Of a DNA stretch of 64,000 nt, positions 7,276 to 17,656 are shown piece by piece. Source of the DNA: Rhizobium sophoriradicis (GTDB lineage Bacteria; Pseudomonadota; Alphaproteobacteria; Rhizobiales; Rhizobiaceae); contig NZ_RQIH01000006.1 of assembly GCF_003939025.1 (NCBI RefSeq), positions 124,001 to 188,000 of the forward strand. The letters are read 5' to 3'. The notes beneath the pieces were generated by a model. The model was given only the letters and a program-made list of their open reading frames with translations, searched no databases and was not told where the DNA came from. The translations under genes were made by a program, and so were the position numbers. How positions within the stretch are numbered: the first letter of the stretch is position 1; each line of letters begins with the position of its first letter.

Positions 7276-9414
7276 ATGAACATTGCGACCCCCATCGACG
7301 CCAAATCCCCGAAGCCGGACACCAGGCTGGGCCACACGGCCTGCCCGCACGACTGTCCCTCCACCTGCGCGCTGGAGGTCGAACTATTTGAGGATGGCCG
7401 CATCGGCCGCGTGCGCGGCGCCAATGATCATTCCTACACCGCGGGCGTCATCTGCGCCAAGGTCGCCCGTTATGCCGAGCGGCTCTATCATCCCGACCGG
7501 CTGATGTATCCCTTGCGCCGCAGCGGTGCCAAGGGGGCAGGGCAATGGCAGCAGATTTCCTGGGACGATGCGCTGGACGAGATCGCCGAAGCCTTCGTGA
7601 AGGCCGAGGCTAAAGACGGCAGCGAGGCCATCTGGCCCTATTTCTACGCCGGCACCATGGGCTGGGTACAGCGCGATTCGATCGACCGCCTGCGCCACGC
7701 CAAGCGCTATTCCGGCTTCTTCTCCTCGATCTGCACCAATCCGGCCTGGACCGGCTTCACCATGGCGACCGGCACGCTGCGCGGCCCCGATCCGCGCGAG
7801 ATGGGCCGAACCGATTGCGTCGTCATCTGGGGCACCAATGCGGTCTCGACACAGGTCAACGTCATGACCCACGCCATCAAGGCGCGCAAGGAGCGCGGCG
7901 CCAAGATCGTCGTCATCGACATTTACGACAACCCGACGATGAAGCAGGCCGACATGGCCTTGATCGTCGGGCCCGGCACCGATGCGGCACTTGCCTGCGC
8001 CGTCATGCACGTCGCCTTCCGCGACGGCTATGCCGACCGGAATTACATGGCGCGCTATGCCGACGATCCCGCCGGCCTCGAAGCGCATCTGAAAACCAGG
8101 ACGCCGCAATGGGCGGCCGAGATCACCGGCCTTTCGGTCGAAGAGATCGAAGCCTTCGCCCGCCTTGTCGGCACGACGAAGAAGACCTTTTTCCGCCTGG
8201 GCTACGGCTTCACCCGCCAGCGCAACGGCGCGGTCGCGATGCATGCGGCCGCCTCGGTCGCCACCGTCCTCGGCTCCTGGCAATATGAGGGCGGCGGCGC
8301 CTTCCATTCCAACAGCGATATCTTCCGCATGAACAATGCGGAACTGACCGGCCGGTCGATGAAGGATGCCGATATCCGCATGCTCGATCAGTCGCAGATC
8401 GGCCGCGTTCTCACCGGCGACCCCGTGGCGCTGCGCCATCGAGGCCCGGTGACGGCGATGCTGATCCAGAACACCAATCCGGCAAACATCGCCCCCGAGC
8501 AGCGCCTGGTCAGGCGCGGCTTTGCCCGCGACGACCTGTTCGTCGCCGTGCACGAGCAGTTCATGACCGAGACGGCCGAGATTGCCGACATCGTCATCCC
8601 GGCAACGATGTTCGTCGAGCATGACGACATCTACCGGGCCGGCGGCCAGAATCATATCCTGCTCGGGCCGAAGCTGGTCGAGCCGCCGCCGAGCGTGCGC
8701 ACCAATCTCTTCGTCATCGAGGAACTGGCAAAACGCCTCGAGGTCGCCGATCGCCCGGGCTTCGGTTTTTCCGCCCGCGAGATGGTCGACCGCATCCTGA
8801 AATCGAGCGATCTGCCGGATTACGATCACTTCCTCGAGCATAAATGGTTCGACCGTCAGCCGGCCTTCGAAGAGGCGCATTTCCTGAACGGGTTTGCCCA
8901 TCCGGACGGCAAATTCCATTTCCGTCCGGACTGGATAAACCAGCCGGCGCCGAACAAGCCCCCGGCGGCGATCGGCGCGCTCGGGCCGCATGCGGAGCTT
9001 CCCGTTTTTCCGGATCAGGTCGATGTCATCGAGGTCGCCGATCCCGAGCATCCCTTCCGTCTCGCCACATCGCCCGCCCGCAACTTCTTGAATTCGAGTT
9101 TCTCCGAAACCAAGACCTCCCGCCAGAAAGAGGGCCGCCCCGAAGTGATGATCAATCCCGCCGACGCCGAAGCCAGCGGCATTTCCCATGGCGATCTCGT
9201 CCGCATCGGCAATAGCCGCGGCGATCTGCGGATCCACGCCCGCATCACGACTGAGGTGAAGTCGGGCGTGCTGATCGCGGAGGGCCTCTGGCCGAACAAG
9301 GCGCATGTCGACGGCGAGGGCATCAACGTGCTGACCGGCGCCGACCCCGTGGCGCCCTATGGAGGGGCGGCCGTACACGACAACAAAGTCTGGCTTCGCA
9401 GGGACACAGCATGA
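7276..9414 (+). CDS. Molybdopterin oxidoreductase (DMSO reductase family), soluble
   Basis: About 712 aa. An N-terminal [4Fe-4S] motif C23-x3-C27-x3-C31-x28-C60 is followed by the molybdopterin-binding domains and a C-terminal molydopterin-dinucleotide-binding domain (RLATSPARNFLNSSF onward). No Tat or Sec signal is visible, so a cytoplasmic location is likely. The family includes formate dehydrogenase-like and biotin sulfoxide/nitrate reductase-like enzymes; the substrate cannot be assigned. The ATG at 7276 is preferred over one at 7210, because the extra 22 residues overlap the likely promoter region and do not resemble the family. It overlaps nudK by four bases. MoaD and MoaE, encoded 6 kb away, would serve its cofactor. 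Confidence 0.88.
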   Translation: MNIATPIDAKSPKPDTRLGHTACPHDCPSTCALEVELFEDGRIGRVRGANDHSYTAGVICAKVARYAERLYHPDRLMYPLRRSGAKGAGQWQQISWDDALDEIAEAFVKAEAKDGSEAIWPYFYAGTMGWVQRDSIDRLRHAKRYSGFFSSICTNPAWTGFTMATGTLRGPDPREMGRTDCVVIWGTNAVSTQVNVMTHAIKARKERGAKIVVIDIYDNPTMKQADMALIVGPGTDAALACAVMHVAFRDGYADRNYMARYADDPAGLEAHLKTRTPQWAAEITGLSVEEIEAFARLVGTTKKTFFRLGYGFTRQRNGAVAMHAAASVATVLGSWQYEGGGAFHSNSDIFRMNNAELTGRSMKDADIRMLDQSQIGRVLTGDPVALRHRGPVTAMLIQNTNPANIAPEQRLVRRGFARDDLFVAVHEQFMTETAEIADIVIPATMFVEHDDIYRAGGQNHILLGPKLVEPPPSVRTNLFVIEELAKRLEVADRPGFGFSAREMVDRILKSSDLPDYDHFLEHKWFDRQPAFEEAHFLNGFAHPDGKFHFRPDWINQPAPNKPPAAIGALGPHAELPVFPDQVDVIEVADPEHPFRLATSPARNFLNSSFSETKTSRQKEGRPEVMINPADAEASGISHGDLVRIGNSRGDLRIHARITTEVKSGVLIAEGLWPNKAHVDGEGINVLTGADPVAPYGGAAVHDNKVWLRRDTA

Positions 9415-10001
9415 CGCAGCCGAAATCACGCATGAAGATCGTCAGCGAGCAAACGCTGTCGAATGGCTGGACACGATTGAGTAGCTACCTGCTCGATTAC
9501 ATCGATCGCAAGGGCGCGACCCAGCAGCTGAAGCGGGAGGTCTATCACCGCACGCCCGCCGCCTGCATCCTGCTCTATGATCCCAAACGCGACGTCGTCG
9601 TTCTCGTCCGCCAGTTCCGGCTTGCCGTGCATCTGAACGGCGATCCCGCCTGGATGATCGAGGTGCCGGCCGGCTTGCTCGATGACGATCATCCCGAACA
9701 GGCGATCCGCCGCGAGGCGATGGAAGAAACCGGTTACCACCTGCGCGACGCGAGTTTCCTCTTCAAATGCTACCCGTCGCCCGGCGCCATCACCGAAGTC
9801 GTCCACTTCTTCGTCTCGCTGATCGACATAACCGACCGCGTGGCGGAAGGCGGTGGCCTGGACGAGGAGCACGAGGATATCGAGGTTCTCGAAATCCCGC
9901 TCGATGAGGCCGCCCAGATGATCGAAAACGGCGAGATCTTCGACGCCAAGACGATCATGCTGCTGCAATGGGCTCTGTTGAACAGGAATAAACTTCGATA
10001 G
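9411..10001 (+). CDS. nudK: Nudix hydrolase, NudK/GDP-mannose pyrophosphatase family
   Basis: A 196-aa Nudix hydrolase. The Nudix box lies at residues 88-109 (GLLDDDHPEQ through REAMEETGY) with the catalytic REAMEE at 101-106. The spacing between the Gly and REAMEE is one residue shorter than the textbook motif, exactly as in E. coli NudK. Flanking signatures (KREVYHR, VVVLVRQFR, the SPGAITEVVHFF segment, GGGLDEEHEDIEV) also match NudK. The expected reaction is hydrolysis of GDP-mannose or a related nucleoside diphosphate sugar to the sugar phosphate and GMP. The start ATG overlaps the stop of the oxidoreductase gene (ATGA), so the two are co-translated. Confidence 0.82.
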   Translation: MTQPKSRMKIVSEQTLSNGWTRLSSYLLDYIDRKGATQQLKREVYHRTPAACILLYDPKRDVVVLVRQFRLAVHLNGDPAWMIEVPAGLLDDDHPEQAIRREAMEETGYHLRDASFLFKCYPSPGAITEVVHFFVSLIDITDRVAEGGGLDEEHEDIEVLEIPLDEAAQMIENGEIFDAKTIMLLQWALLNRNKLR

Positions 10002-10148
10002 CGGATGAGCGGTCTCGAGCAACCCGCCGGGTTGGACTCAGGACGGTTTCGCTATCGCGGTTATGGCGTTCGAAAGTTCATACGTTTGTCACGAAGCGGT
10101 TCTATCCGCTGCGGTCAGTCAATCATCGATGCGGTCAGGAGAAAGCCC

Positions 10149-11318
10149 ATGTGGCTCAGCAATTTCACTCTCGTTCTCCCGAACGAGGTGGTGAGCGAAG
10201 GTTCTGTGCGTGTTGAGGACGGCGCCATCGCCGAAATCCGGCCGGAGCCGGTCGCCGGCGCTGCCATCGATGGTGGCGGGCGGCTGCTGATGCCGGGATT
10301 CGTCGATCTGCATGGCGACATGATCGAGCGCGAGATCGCGCCGCGGCCGAACGCGACGATGCCGATCGATTTCGGCATCCACGAGCTCGACAAGAAACTT
10401 GCCGCCGCGGGTGTCACCACCGCCTTTGCCGCCGTCTCCTTCGCCACCGAAAGTGTCTACGGCCATGTGCGCTCGCTGGAGACCACATCGGCGGTGATCG
10501 AGGGCATCAACCGCCTGCGCGATAATCTGCTGATCGACCACCGCGTCCACGCCCGCTACGAAGTCACCAATGTCGGCGCCGCGCCGGCTCTCGAGCGCCT
10601 GCTGAATGCCAATCAGATCGACATGGTTTCGCTCACCGACCATACGCCCGGCCAGGGTCAGTACAACAATCTGCAGAGCTACATCCTCAGCATTTCCGAG
10701 CGCCGCGCCATTTCCGAGGACATGGCCGCCGAGATCGTCGCCAAGCGCATTGCCATGCGCAATAACCCCGACATCGAGACCAAGCTGAGAGAGATCGTCG
10801 CGCTGTCGCTGAAGCACAAGCTGTCGCTTGCCTCGCATGACGACGACAGCATCGAGAAGGTCGCCGAAATGCACGACCTCGGCGTCACCATCAGCGAGTT
10901 TCCGGTGACGGCACCCGCGGCGGAAGAGGCGCGCCGCCGCGGCCTCTGGACGCTGATGGGCGCGCCGAACGCGCTGCGCGGCCAGTCGATGTCCGGCAAT
11001 CTCAGCGCCCTCGATGCCGCAAGGGCCGGACTGCTCAGCGTCATCGCCGCCGATTATCACCCGGCCGCCTTCGTGCCCGGCATCTTCAAGCTCGCAGACA
11101 CGGTGGAAGGGGGCCTACCGGCCGCCGTCGCCATGGCGACCGGCAACGCCGCCCGCTCCGCCGGCCTCCTGGACCGCGGCGAAATCGCTATCGGCCAGCG
11201 CGCCGATCTGGTCGTAGTCGAGCCCGGCGACATCAACCGCATCCGCGCCACCTTCCGCGCCGGCCGCTTCGTCTACAGCGACGGCACGCTGCATCCATTG
11301 CGGGCGTTGGCGGCTTAG
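10149..11318 (+). CDS. phnM: PhnM-like alpha-D-ribose 1-methylphosphonate 5-triphosphate diphosphatase
   Basis: Amidohydrolase-superfamily enzyme of 389 aa. In the C-P lyase pathway PhnM removes pyrophosphate from ribose-1-phosphonate-5-triphosphate. Metal-site motifs are visible: PGFVDLHGDMIERE, SLTDHTPGQGQY, LASHDDDS and IAADYHPAAFVPG. The start at 10149 follows an AGGAGA and gives the family length (E. coli 378 aa). No other phn gene is in the window, so this is a stand-alone copy 147 bp after nudK. It may be a second paralogue or act on another phosphorylated ribose. Confidence 0.85.
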   Translation: MWLSNFTLVLPNEVVSEGSVRVEDGAIAEIRPEPVAGAAIDGGGRLLMPGFVDLHGDMIEREIAPRPNATMPIDFGIHELDKKLAAAGVTTAFAAVSFATESVYGHVRSLETTSAVIEGINRLRDNLLIDHRVHARYEVTNVGAAPALERLLNANQIDMVSLTDHTPGQGQYNNLQSYILSISERRAISEDMAAEIVAKRIAMRNNPDIETKLREIVALSLKHKLSLASHDDDSIEKVAEMHDLGVTISEFPVTAPAAEEARRRGLWTLMGAPNALRGQSMSGNLSALDAARAGLLSVIAADYHPAAFVPGIFKLADTVEGGLPAAVAMATGNAARSAGLLDRGEIAIGQRADLVVVEPGDINRIRATFRAGRFVYSDGTLHPLRALAA

Positions 11319-11355
11319 TACATTTCCCTAGAACTTGCGGTTCGTACCGGTGGTT

Positions 11356-11490
11356 GCCCCTCACCCTAACCCTCTCCCCGTAAACGGGGCGAGGGGACGT
11401 GCCAAATGCAGCGTCAAGGTTGAGGAAGCCGGTGCGGCATGTCCCTTCGCCCCGTTTACGGGGAGAAGGTGCCGGCAGCCGGATGAGGGG
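11356..11490. repeat. RIME1-type intergenic palindromic repeat, copy 1
   Basis: Begins GCCCCTCACCCTAACC and ends GGCAGCCGGATGAGGGG, with an internal CCCCGTAAACGGGG hairpin on the left and a matching CCCCGTTTACGGGG on the right. This is the architecture of the Rhizobium-specific intergenic mosaic element RIME1. It sits between convergent phnM and purN. A second copy is at 59420-59559. Confidence 0.9.
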
Positions 11491-11556
11491 CCGCGATCGC
11501 ATAGGGCGTTGATTGACTTTGTTCGCAGCCTGAACCGCGTCGCGCGGAGATGCGCT

Positions 11557-12228
11557 CTAACCGCGATCGCCGATCAGCGAGATGAGCTGGGCCTTAGGGG
11601 TAGCCGCCGAAGCCTCGGCGCCCACCGCCTTGCCGCCTTCCATCGTCACGCGGCCTTCGGCAAAGAGCCGCAGGGCCTGCGGATAGATCTGGTGCTCGAC
11701 GGTGAGCACTCGCGCGGCAAGGCTTTCGGCCGTGTCGCCGGAAAGGACCGGAACGGCGGCCTGGCCGATCACCGGGCCTTCGTCCATGCCTTCGGTGACG
11801 AAGTGCACCGTGCAGCCGGCAATGCGCATGCCGGCGTCGATGGCGCGCTGATGGGTGTGCAGGCCTGGGAAGAGCGGCAGCAAGGAAGGGTGGATGTTGA
11901 GCATCCGGCCTTCATAACGCTGGATGAAGGTCGGCGTCAGCAACCGCATGTAGCCGGCCAGGCAGAGGATGTCGGGTGAAAGTTCGTCGAGCGCCGAAAA
12001 GATCGCCGCTTCATGCGCGTCCTTGCTGGCATAATCCTTGCGGGGAAAAGCGAAGGTGGCGATGCCTTCGGCCGCCGCCTTGGCAAGGCCGCCGGCCTCC
12101 GCCTTGTCTGATATCACGCCGACGATCTCGGCCGGATAGTCGGCGGCCTTCGCCGCCGCGACCAGCGCCATCATGTTGGAGCCGCCACCGGATATGAGGA
12201 CGACGACGCGTTTGCGCGGCGTGCTCAT
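11557..12228 (-). CDS. purN: Phosphoribosylglycinamide formyltransferase (GART)
   Basis: Transfers the formyl group of 10-formyl-THF to glycinamide ribonucleotide in de novo purine synthesis. The 223-aa protein has the phosphate-binding ISGGGSNM near residue 12, the catalytic NIHPSLLP segment (Asn and His) and the DEGPVIGQ loop containing the catalytic Asp. Its ATG overlaps the purM stop by four bases, so PurM and PurN are translationally coupled. Confidence 0.96.
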   Translation of the reverse strand: MSTPRKRVVVLISGGGSNMMALVAAAKAADYPAEIVGVISDKAEAGGLAKAAAEGIATFAFPRKDYASKDAHEAAIFSALDELSPDILCLAGYMRLLTPTFIQRYEGRMLNIHPSLLPLFPGLHTHQRAIDAGMRIAGCTVHFVTEGMDEGPVIGQAAVPVLSGDTAESLAARVLTVEHQIYPQALRLFAEGRVTMEGGKAVGAEASAATPKAQLISLIGDRG

Positions 12229-13298
12229 ATGGCAAGCGTACCCTTGTAGACCGTGCCGGCAGCGCCTTCGGCGCGGGCGATCATGCGCCCGAGCGTGACG
12301 ACTTTTTCGCCTTCGGCTTCAAGCGCCTTCGATACCGCGGCGACATTCTCTGCGGCGACGACGACGATCATGCCGATGCCGCAGTTGAAGGTGCGCAGCA
12401 TTTCCTTGGCTTCGACGCCGCCGGTCCTGGCGAGCCACGAGAAGACTGGCGGAACCTTGACGGCCGCAAGGTCGATCTCGGCCGCCAAATGCTTCGGCAG
12501 CACGCGCGGAATATTTTCCGGGAAGCCGCCGCCGGTAATATGGGCGAGCGCCTTCAGCGCACGCGTCTCGCGGATCGCCTTCAGCAGCGGCTTCACATAG
12601 ATGCGGGTCGGCTCCAGCAGCGCTTCACCGAGCTTCTTGCCGTCGGCGAACGGCGCCGGTGCATCCCAGCCGAGGCCGGAAAGCGAAACGATCTTGCGCA
12701 CCAGCGAGAAGCCATTGGAGTGGACGCCGGAGGAAGCGAGGCCGAGAATGACGTCGCCTTCGGCAATGTCGCCGGAGGGGAGCAACTGGCCGCGTTCGGC
12801 AGCGCCGACGGCAAAGCCGGCAAGATCGTAATCGCCGGAGGAATACATGCCCGGCATTTCGGCCGTCTCGCCGCCGATCAGCGCGCAGCCGGCCTCGCGG
12901 CAGCCGGCGGCAATGCCGCCGACGATCGCAGCACCTTGGTCGGGGTCGAGCTTGCCGGTGGCGAAATAATCGAGGAAGAACAGCGGTTCGGCGCCCTGGA
13001 CGACGAGATCGTTGACGCACATGGCGACGAGGTCGATGCCGACGGTGTCGTGATAGTCCGCGTCGATGGCGATCTTCAGCTTGGTGCCGACGCCGTCATT
13101 GGCGGCGACGAGAACCGGGTCGGTAAAGCCTGCGGCCTTGAGGTCGAAGAGCCCGCCGAAGCCGCCGATTTCGCCGTCGGCCCCGGGACGCCGCGTCGAG
13201 CGCACCGCCGGCTTGATCTTCTCGACGAGGAGGTTGCCGGCATCGATGTCGACGCCCGCGTCGCTGTAGGTCAGGCCGTTTTTCCCAGACTGGCTCAT
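12225..13298 (-). CDS. purM: Phosphoribosylformylglycinamidine cyclo-ligase (AIR synthetase)
   Basis: ATP-dependent ring closure of FGAM to aminoimidazole ribonucleotide. The 357-aa protein has the PurM/SelD-type ATP-binding core: [10 protein letters not shown] near residue 67, [18 protein letters not shown] near residue 95, and [11 protein letters not shown]. It is the first gene of the purMN pair, with no purine riboswitch-like structure seen in the 246 bp separating it from the divergent permease gene. Confidence 0.97.
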   Translation of the reverse strand: MSQSGKNGLTYSDAGVDIDAGNLLVEKIKPAVRSTRRPGADGEIGGFGGLFDLKAAGFTDPVLVAANDGVGTKLKIAIDADYHDTVGIDLVAMCVNDLVVQGAEPLFFLDYFATGKLDPDQGAAIVGGIAAGCREAGCALIGGETAEMPGMYSSGDYDLAGFAVGAAERGQLLPSGDIAEGDVILGLASSGVHSNGFSLVRKIVSLSGLGWDAPAPFADGKKLGEALLEPTRIYVKPLLKAIRETRALKALAHITGGGFPENIPRVLPKHLAAEIDLAAVKVPPVFSWLARTGGVEAKEMLRTFNCGIGMIVVVAAENVAAVSKALEAEGEKVVTLGRMIARAEGAAGTVYKGTLAI

Positions 13299-13452
13299 GC
13301 TGGTCTCCGATGGCTGTTTTCAGGCGGCCGACACGCCGCGTCATCTGCCGGTCGCAATTGCATGACAGGGCCGTTTATGCAAGCGCTGCATGGCAAAAGC
13401 CCCCAATTTCCCGTGTCTTCAGCCGGCATTTTCCGGAATTGCCGCGACAGGG

Positions 13453-13481
13453 TTGACCATCTTTACGCCTGCATCCTATGT
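13453..13481 (+). promoter_or_regulatory. Sigma-70-type promoter candidate for the permease-hdaA pair
   Basis: TTGACC, a 17-base spacer, then CTATGT, close to the rhizobial consensus TTGAC-N17-CTATAT. It lies 64 bp upstream of the ATG at 13545. Confidence 0.55.
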
Positions 13482-13544
13482 GCTGAATGACCGCGTCGCA
13501 GACGACGCGGCGTTCAGCGGCGGCGAGCGATCAGCGGGGAAGCG

Positions 13545-14669
13545 ATGCCACAGCAAATCAGCGGCAACAGTCTCAAGCGCCAGATCTTCTTCTGGCTGGC
13601 TGTACTCGTCTTCTTCATCGCCTTTCTCTATGTCTTCAGCTCGATCCTTCTGCCTTTCATCGCCGGTATGGCGATCGCCTATTTCCTCGATCCGGTGGCA
13701 GACAGGCTGCAGCGGCTTGGCCTCAGCCGCTTCATGGCGACGATCGTCATCCTGATCGCCTTCGTGATCACCTTCACCCTGGCGCTGATGATCCTTATTC
13801 CCGTGCTCGTCAGCCAGTTCAACGATTTCGCCGAGCGGCTGCCGGGCTATATCAGCCAGTTGCAGCAGTTCATTGATAGCTCGAAAAACTCGCTGCTGCC
13901 GGAATGGGTCAGGAGTCAGGCCGGCACGATCAAGGATAATTTCTCCGGCATCCTCTCCGAGGGCATGGGTTTCTTGACCGGCCTCTTTGCCCAGATCTGG
14001 AATTCCGGCAAGGCGATCGTCGACGTCATATCGCTGCTCGTCGTCACCCCGGTCGTCGCCTTCTATATCCTGCTCGATTGGGACCGCATGGTCTCCAAGG
14101 TCGATCAGTGGATACCACGCGATTACGTCGCCGATGTCCGCCAGATCGCCAAGGAGATCGATCAGGCGATCGCCGGCTTCATCCGTGGCCAGGGCTCGCT
14201 CTGCCTCATCCTCGGCATCTATTATGCCGCAGGCCTCTCGCTCGTCGGCTTGAATTTCGGCCTGCTGATCGGCCTCTTTGCCGGCATGATCAGTTTCATC
14301 CCCTATGTCGGCTCGCTGGTCGGCCTCGTTCTTTCCGTTGGCGTAGCGATCGTGCAGTTCTGGCCGGATTATCCCTGGATCGGGCTGGTGATCGTCGTCT
14401 TCTTCAGCGGCCAGTTCCTCGAAGGCAACATTCTGCAGCCGAAGCTCGTCGGCTCCAGCGTCGGCCTGCATCCGGTCTGGCTGATGTTTGCGCTGTTTGC
14501 CTTCGGCGCGCTCTTCGGTTTCGTCGGTCTTCTGGTCGCCGTGCCGGCCGCCGCCGCCGTCGGCGTTCTTGTTCGCTTCGCGCTTTCGCGCTACCTTCAG
14601 AGCGATCTTTATTTTGGCGGGTCGCCGAGTGGCCGCGCTCAGAAGACGAAATCAGTTCCCAATGAATGA
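13545..14669 (+). CDS. AI-2E family transporter (PerM-like permease)
   Basis: Integral inner-membrane protein of 374 aa with paired N-terminal membrane helices, a central soluble/amphipathic stretch (about 85-145), then five or so C-terminal helices with GMISFIPYVGSLVGL typical of the AI-2E/PerM family. Members have been linked to autoinducer or ion export, but the substrate here is unknown. It sits immediately before hdaA, as perM lies beside hda in many proteobacteria, and the stop codon lies inside the start region of hdaA (8-base overlap). Confidence 0.9.
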   Translation: MPQQISGNSLKRQIFFWLAVLVFFIAFLYVFSSILLPFIAGMAIAYFLDPVADRLQRLGLSRFMATIVILIAFVITFTLALMILIPVLVSQFNDFAERLPGYISQLQQFIDSSKNSLLPEWVRSQAGTIKDNFSGILSEGMGFLTGLFAQIWNSGKAIVDVISLLVVTPVVAFYILLDWDRMVSKVDQWIPRDYVADVRQIAKEIDQAIAGFIRGQGSLCLILGIYYAAGLSLVGLNFGLLIGLFAGMISFIPYVGSLVGLVLSVGVAIVQFWPDYPWIGLVIVVFFSGQFLEGNILQPKLVGSSVGLHPVWLMFALFAFGALFGFVGLLVAVPAAAAVGVLVRFALSRYLQSDLYFGGSPSGRAQKTKSVPNE

Positions 14670-15375
14670 CGTGAAGAACGTTGCGCTGAAGCGCAAGGCC
14701 GCGGAGCAGTTGTCGCTGCTCTTTTCGCACGATGCCGCCAGCGGCCGTGACGATCTCCTGATCTCGGAGCGTCTTGCCGCCGCCGTTTCGATCGTCGATG
14801 CCTGGCCGGAATGGCCGTCGCCGGTCGTCGTGCTCGCCGGCCCCGTCGGCTCGGGAAAATCCCATCTCGCCCGCATCTGGAGCGAGTTGAGCGGCGCCGT
14901 CAGCATTCATCCCGAACTTGGCTCGGACGCGGCAGTTGCCGCGGCCGCCGGCCCGGTGCTGTTCGAGGATGCCGATCGCCAGGGCTTTGACGACAATGCG
15001 CTCTTCCATGTCATCAACAGCGTTCGCGAAAACGGCACCAGCCTGTTGATAACAAGCCGTCTCTGGCCGATGTCCTGGCCGGTTCAGCTGCCCGATTTGC
15101 GCTCGCGCCTGAAGGCTGCGACGGTCGTCGAGATCGGCGAACCCGATGAGGCGCTGCTGTCGCAGGTGATCGTCAAGCTCTTCGCCGACCGGCAGCTTTA
15201 TATAGATGACAAACTCGTGCTCTATATCGTTAACCGCATGGAGCGGTCGCTGAACGCGGCCCAGACGATCGTCGAACGGCTCGACCGGCTGGCCCTGTCG
15301 CGGGGCACGAAGATCACCCGGTCTCTTGCTGCCGAAGTATTGAATGAATTGGGAAATTCGGAACCGGCCGATTGA
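14662..15375 (+). CDS. hdaA: DnaA regulatory inactivator HdaA
   Basis: DnaA-like AAA+ protein that, bound to the DNA sliding clamp, stimulates ATP hydrolysis by DnaA to prevent re-initiation. The 237-aa protein carries a clamp-binding motif QLSLLF at residues 16-21, Walker A GPVGSGKS at 60-67 and a Walker B-like LFEDAD. It lacks the DnaA DNA-binding domain. The ATG at 14662 places the clamp motif at the expected N-terminal position; upstream codons are out-of-frame permease sequence. It is coupled to the upstream permease. Confidence 0.92.
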   Translation: MNDVKNVALKRKAAEQLSLLFSHDAASGRDDLLISERLAAAVSIVDAWPEWPSPVVVLAGPVGSGKSHLARIWSELSGAVSIHPELGSDAAVAAAAGPVLFEDADRQGFDDNALFHVINSVRENGTSLLITSRLWPMSWPVQLPDLRSRLKAATVVEIGEPDEALLSQVIVKLFADRQLYIDDKLVLYIVNRMERSLNAAQTIVERLDRLALSRGTKITRSLAAEVLNELGNSEPAD

Positions 15376-15439
15376 CTGTCACAGTTCCGTCGTGAAACTG
15401 ATATAATTGCCGTCGCGATTGAAAACGGGGTAGTGGACC

Positions 15440-17644
15440 ATGGATAGCGCAGTCGCAGAACATCAGGAACTCACTCCGGAAACCAACGACAACACGCCCC
15501 CGCTGGAAGAGCTGCTGACCAGCCCCGAACGCTTCATCAACCGCGAATTCTCCTGGCTGCAATTCAATCGCCGAGTTCTCGAAGAGACCTTGAATACCGA
15601 GCATCCGCTGCTCGAGCGCGTCCGCTTCCTGTCGATTTCCGCCGCCAATCTCGACGAGTTCTTCATGGTGCGCGTCGCCGGCCTCGAGGGCCAGGTGCGT
15701 CAGAACATCGCCATCCGCAGCCCTGACGGCAAGACGCCGGCCGAGCAGCTCGACTCGATCCTGCAGGAGATCGACCATCTGCAGATGGAGCAGCAGGCCT
15801 CGCTCGCCGTGCTGCAGCAATATCTCGCCAAGGAAGACATCCTGATCGTGCGTCCCGGCGCGCTCAGCGATGCCGACCGCCAATGGCTGGCCGCCGAATT
15901 CGAACAGGCGATCTTTCCGGTGCTGACGCCGCTGTCGATCGACCCGGCCCACCCGTTCCCGTTCATTCCCAATCTCGGTTTTTCGATCGGCCTGCAGCTC
16001 GTCAGCAAGAACGGTCGCGAGCCGATGACGGCGCTCTTGCGCCTGCCGCCGGCGCTCGACCGCTTCGTCCGCCTGCCGGATGATGCGAACACGATCCGCT
16101 ACATCACGCTGGAAGATGTCGCCAACATCTTCATCCATCGGCTCTACCCGGGTTACGAGGTGCAGGGCTCAGGTACTTTCCGCGTCATCCGCGACAGCGA
16201 TATTGAAGTCGAGGAAGAGGCCGAGGATCTCGTCCGCTTCTTCGAAACGGCGCTGAAGCGGCGCCGCCGCGGCAAGGTCATCCGCATCGAGACTGACTCG
16301 GAAATGCCGGCTTCGCTGCGCCAGTTCGTCGTTCAGGCGTTGAGCATCCCCGAGAACCGCGTCGCCGTTCTGCCGGGACTTCTGGCGTTGAACACCCTGT
16401 CGGAGATCACCAAGGCGCCGCGCGACGATCTCCGGTTTCAGCCCTACAATGCGCGATTTCCCGAGCGCGTCCGCGAACATGCCGGCGACTGCTTCGCCGC
16501 CATCCGCGAAAAGGACATGGTCGTCCATCACCCCTACGAATCTTTCGACGTGGTCGTTCAGTTTCTTCTCCAGGCTGCGCGCGATCCTGACGTCCTGGCG
16601 ATAAAGCAGACGCTTTACCGCACCTCCAACGACAGCCCGATCGTCCGTGCGCTGATCGACGCCGCCGAGGCCGGCAAGTCGGTGACGGCGCTTGTCGAGC
16701 TCAAGGCCCGTTTCGACGAAGAGGCGAACATCCGCTGGGCGCGCGACCTCGAACGCGCCGGCGTGCAGGTCGTCTTCGGCTTCATCGAGCTCAAGACCCA
16801 CGCCAAGATGTCGATGGTCGTCCGGCGTGAGGAGGGCAAGCTCAGGACCTATTGCCACCTCGGGACCGGCAACTACCACCCGATCACCGCCAAGATCTAT
16901 ACCGATCTCTCCTATTTCACCTGCAATCCCGTCATCGCCCACGACATGGCGAACATCTTCAACTTCATCACCGGTTACGGCGAGCCGGAACAGGGCATGC
17001 AGCTGGCGATTTCGCCCTACACGATGCGGCCGCGCATCCTGCGCCACATCGAGGAAGAGATTCAGCATGCCAGGAACGGTGCTCCGGCGGCGATCTGGAT
17101 GAAGATGAACTCGCTCGTCGATCCTGATATCATCGATGCGCTCTATCGCGCCAGCCATGCCGGCGTCGAGATCGATCTCGTCGTGCGCGGCATCTGCTGC
17201 CTGCGTCCGCAGGTGCCTGGTCTCTCGGAGAAGATCCGCGTCAAGTCGATCGTCGGCCGCTTCCTCGAGCACAGCCGCATCTTCTGCTTCGGCAACGGCT
17301 ACGGCCTGCCGTCCGACAAGGCGCTGGTTTACATCGGTTCGGCCGACATGATGCCGAGAAATCTCGATCGTCGCGTCGAGACCATGGTTCCGCTGACGAA
17401 TCCGACGGTTCACGAGCAGGTCTTGTCACAGATTATGCTCGGCAACGTGATTGACAATCAACAAAGCTACGAGATATTGCCCGACGGTACGTCGCGCCGC
17501 ATGGAAGTGCGCAGGGGCGAGGAACCGTTCAATGCGCAGCAGTATTTCATGACCAATCCGAGCCTGTCGGGCCGTGGTGAAGCTCTGAAGTCCAGCGCGC
17601 CGAAACTCATCGCCGGCCTGCTCGAAGGCCGCAACAACAAGTAA
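15440..17644 (+). CDS. ppk: Polyphosphate kinase 1
   Basis: Synthesises inorganic polyphosphate from ATP. The 734-aa protein has the four Ppk1 domains: N-terminal ([15 protein letters not shown]), head, and two phospholipase D-like C-terminal domains. The likely autophosphorylated histidine is H454 (ELKTHAKMS), and H473 in [10 protein letters not shown] is the second conserved histidine. It lies 64 bp after hdaA and 12 bp before ppx, forming a polyphosphate synthesis/degradation pair. Confidence 0.97.
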   Translation: MDSAVAEHQELTPETNDNTPPLEELLTSPERFINREFSWLQFNRRVLEETLNTEHPLLERVRFLSISAANLDEFFMVRVAGLEGQVRQNIAIRSPDGKTPAEQLDSILQEIDHLQMEQQASLAVLQQYLAKEDILIVRPGALSDADRQWLAAEFEQAIFPVLTPLSIDPAHPFPFIPNLGFSIGLQLVSKNGREPMTALLRLPPALDRFVRLPDDANTIRYITLEDVANIFIHRLYPGYEVQGSGTFRVIRDSDIEVEEEAEDLVRFFETALKRRRRGKVIRIETDSEMPASLRQFVVQALSIPENRVAVLPGLLALNTLSEITKAPRDDLRFQPYNARFPERVREHAGDCFAAIREKDMVVHHPYESFDVVVQFLLQAARDPDVLAIKQTLYRTSNDSPIVRALIDAAEAGKSVTALVELKARFDEEANIRWARDLERAGVQVVFGFIELKTHAKMSMVVRREEGKLRTYCHLGTGNYHPITAKIYTDLSYFTCNPVIAHDMANIFNFITGYGEPEQGMQLAISPYTMRPRILRHIEEEIQHARNGAPAAIWMKMNSLVDPDIIDALYRASHAGVEIDLVVRGICCLRPQVPGLSEKIRVKSIVGRFLEHSRIFCFGNGYGLPSDKALVYIGSADMMPRNLDRRVETMVPLTNPTVHEQVLSQIMLGNVIDNQQSYEILPDGTSRRMEVRRGEEPFNAQQYFMTNPSLSGRGEALKSSAPKLIAGLLEGRNNK

Positions 17645-17656
17645 TACTGGACCTAA

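Noticed and set aside
12225..13544. Purine riboswitch ahead of purM
   Set aside because: The 246-bp region has no aptamer-like three-stem junction that I could see.
15372..15407. TTGACT and TATAAT hexamers upstream of ppk as a promoter
   Set aside because: The spacer is 24 bases, too long for sigma-70, and ppk lies only 64 bp after hdaA, so read-through from the upstream operon is as likely.
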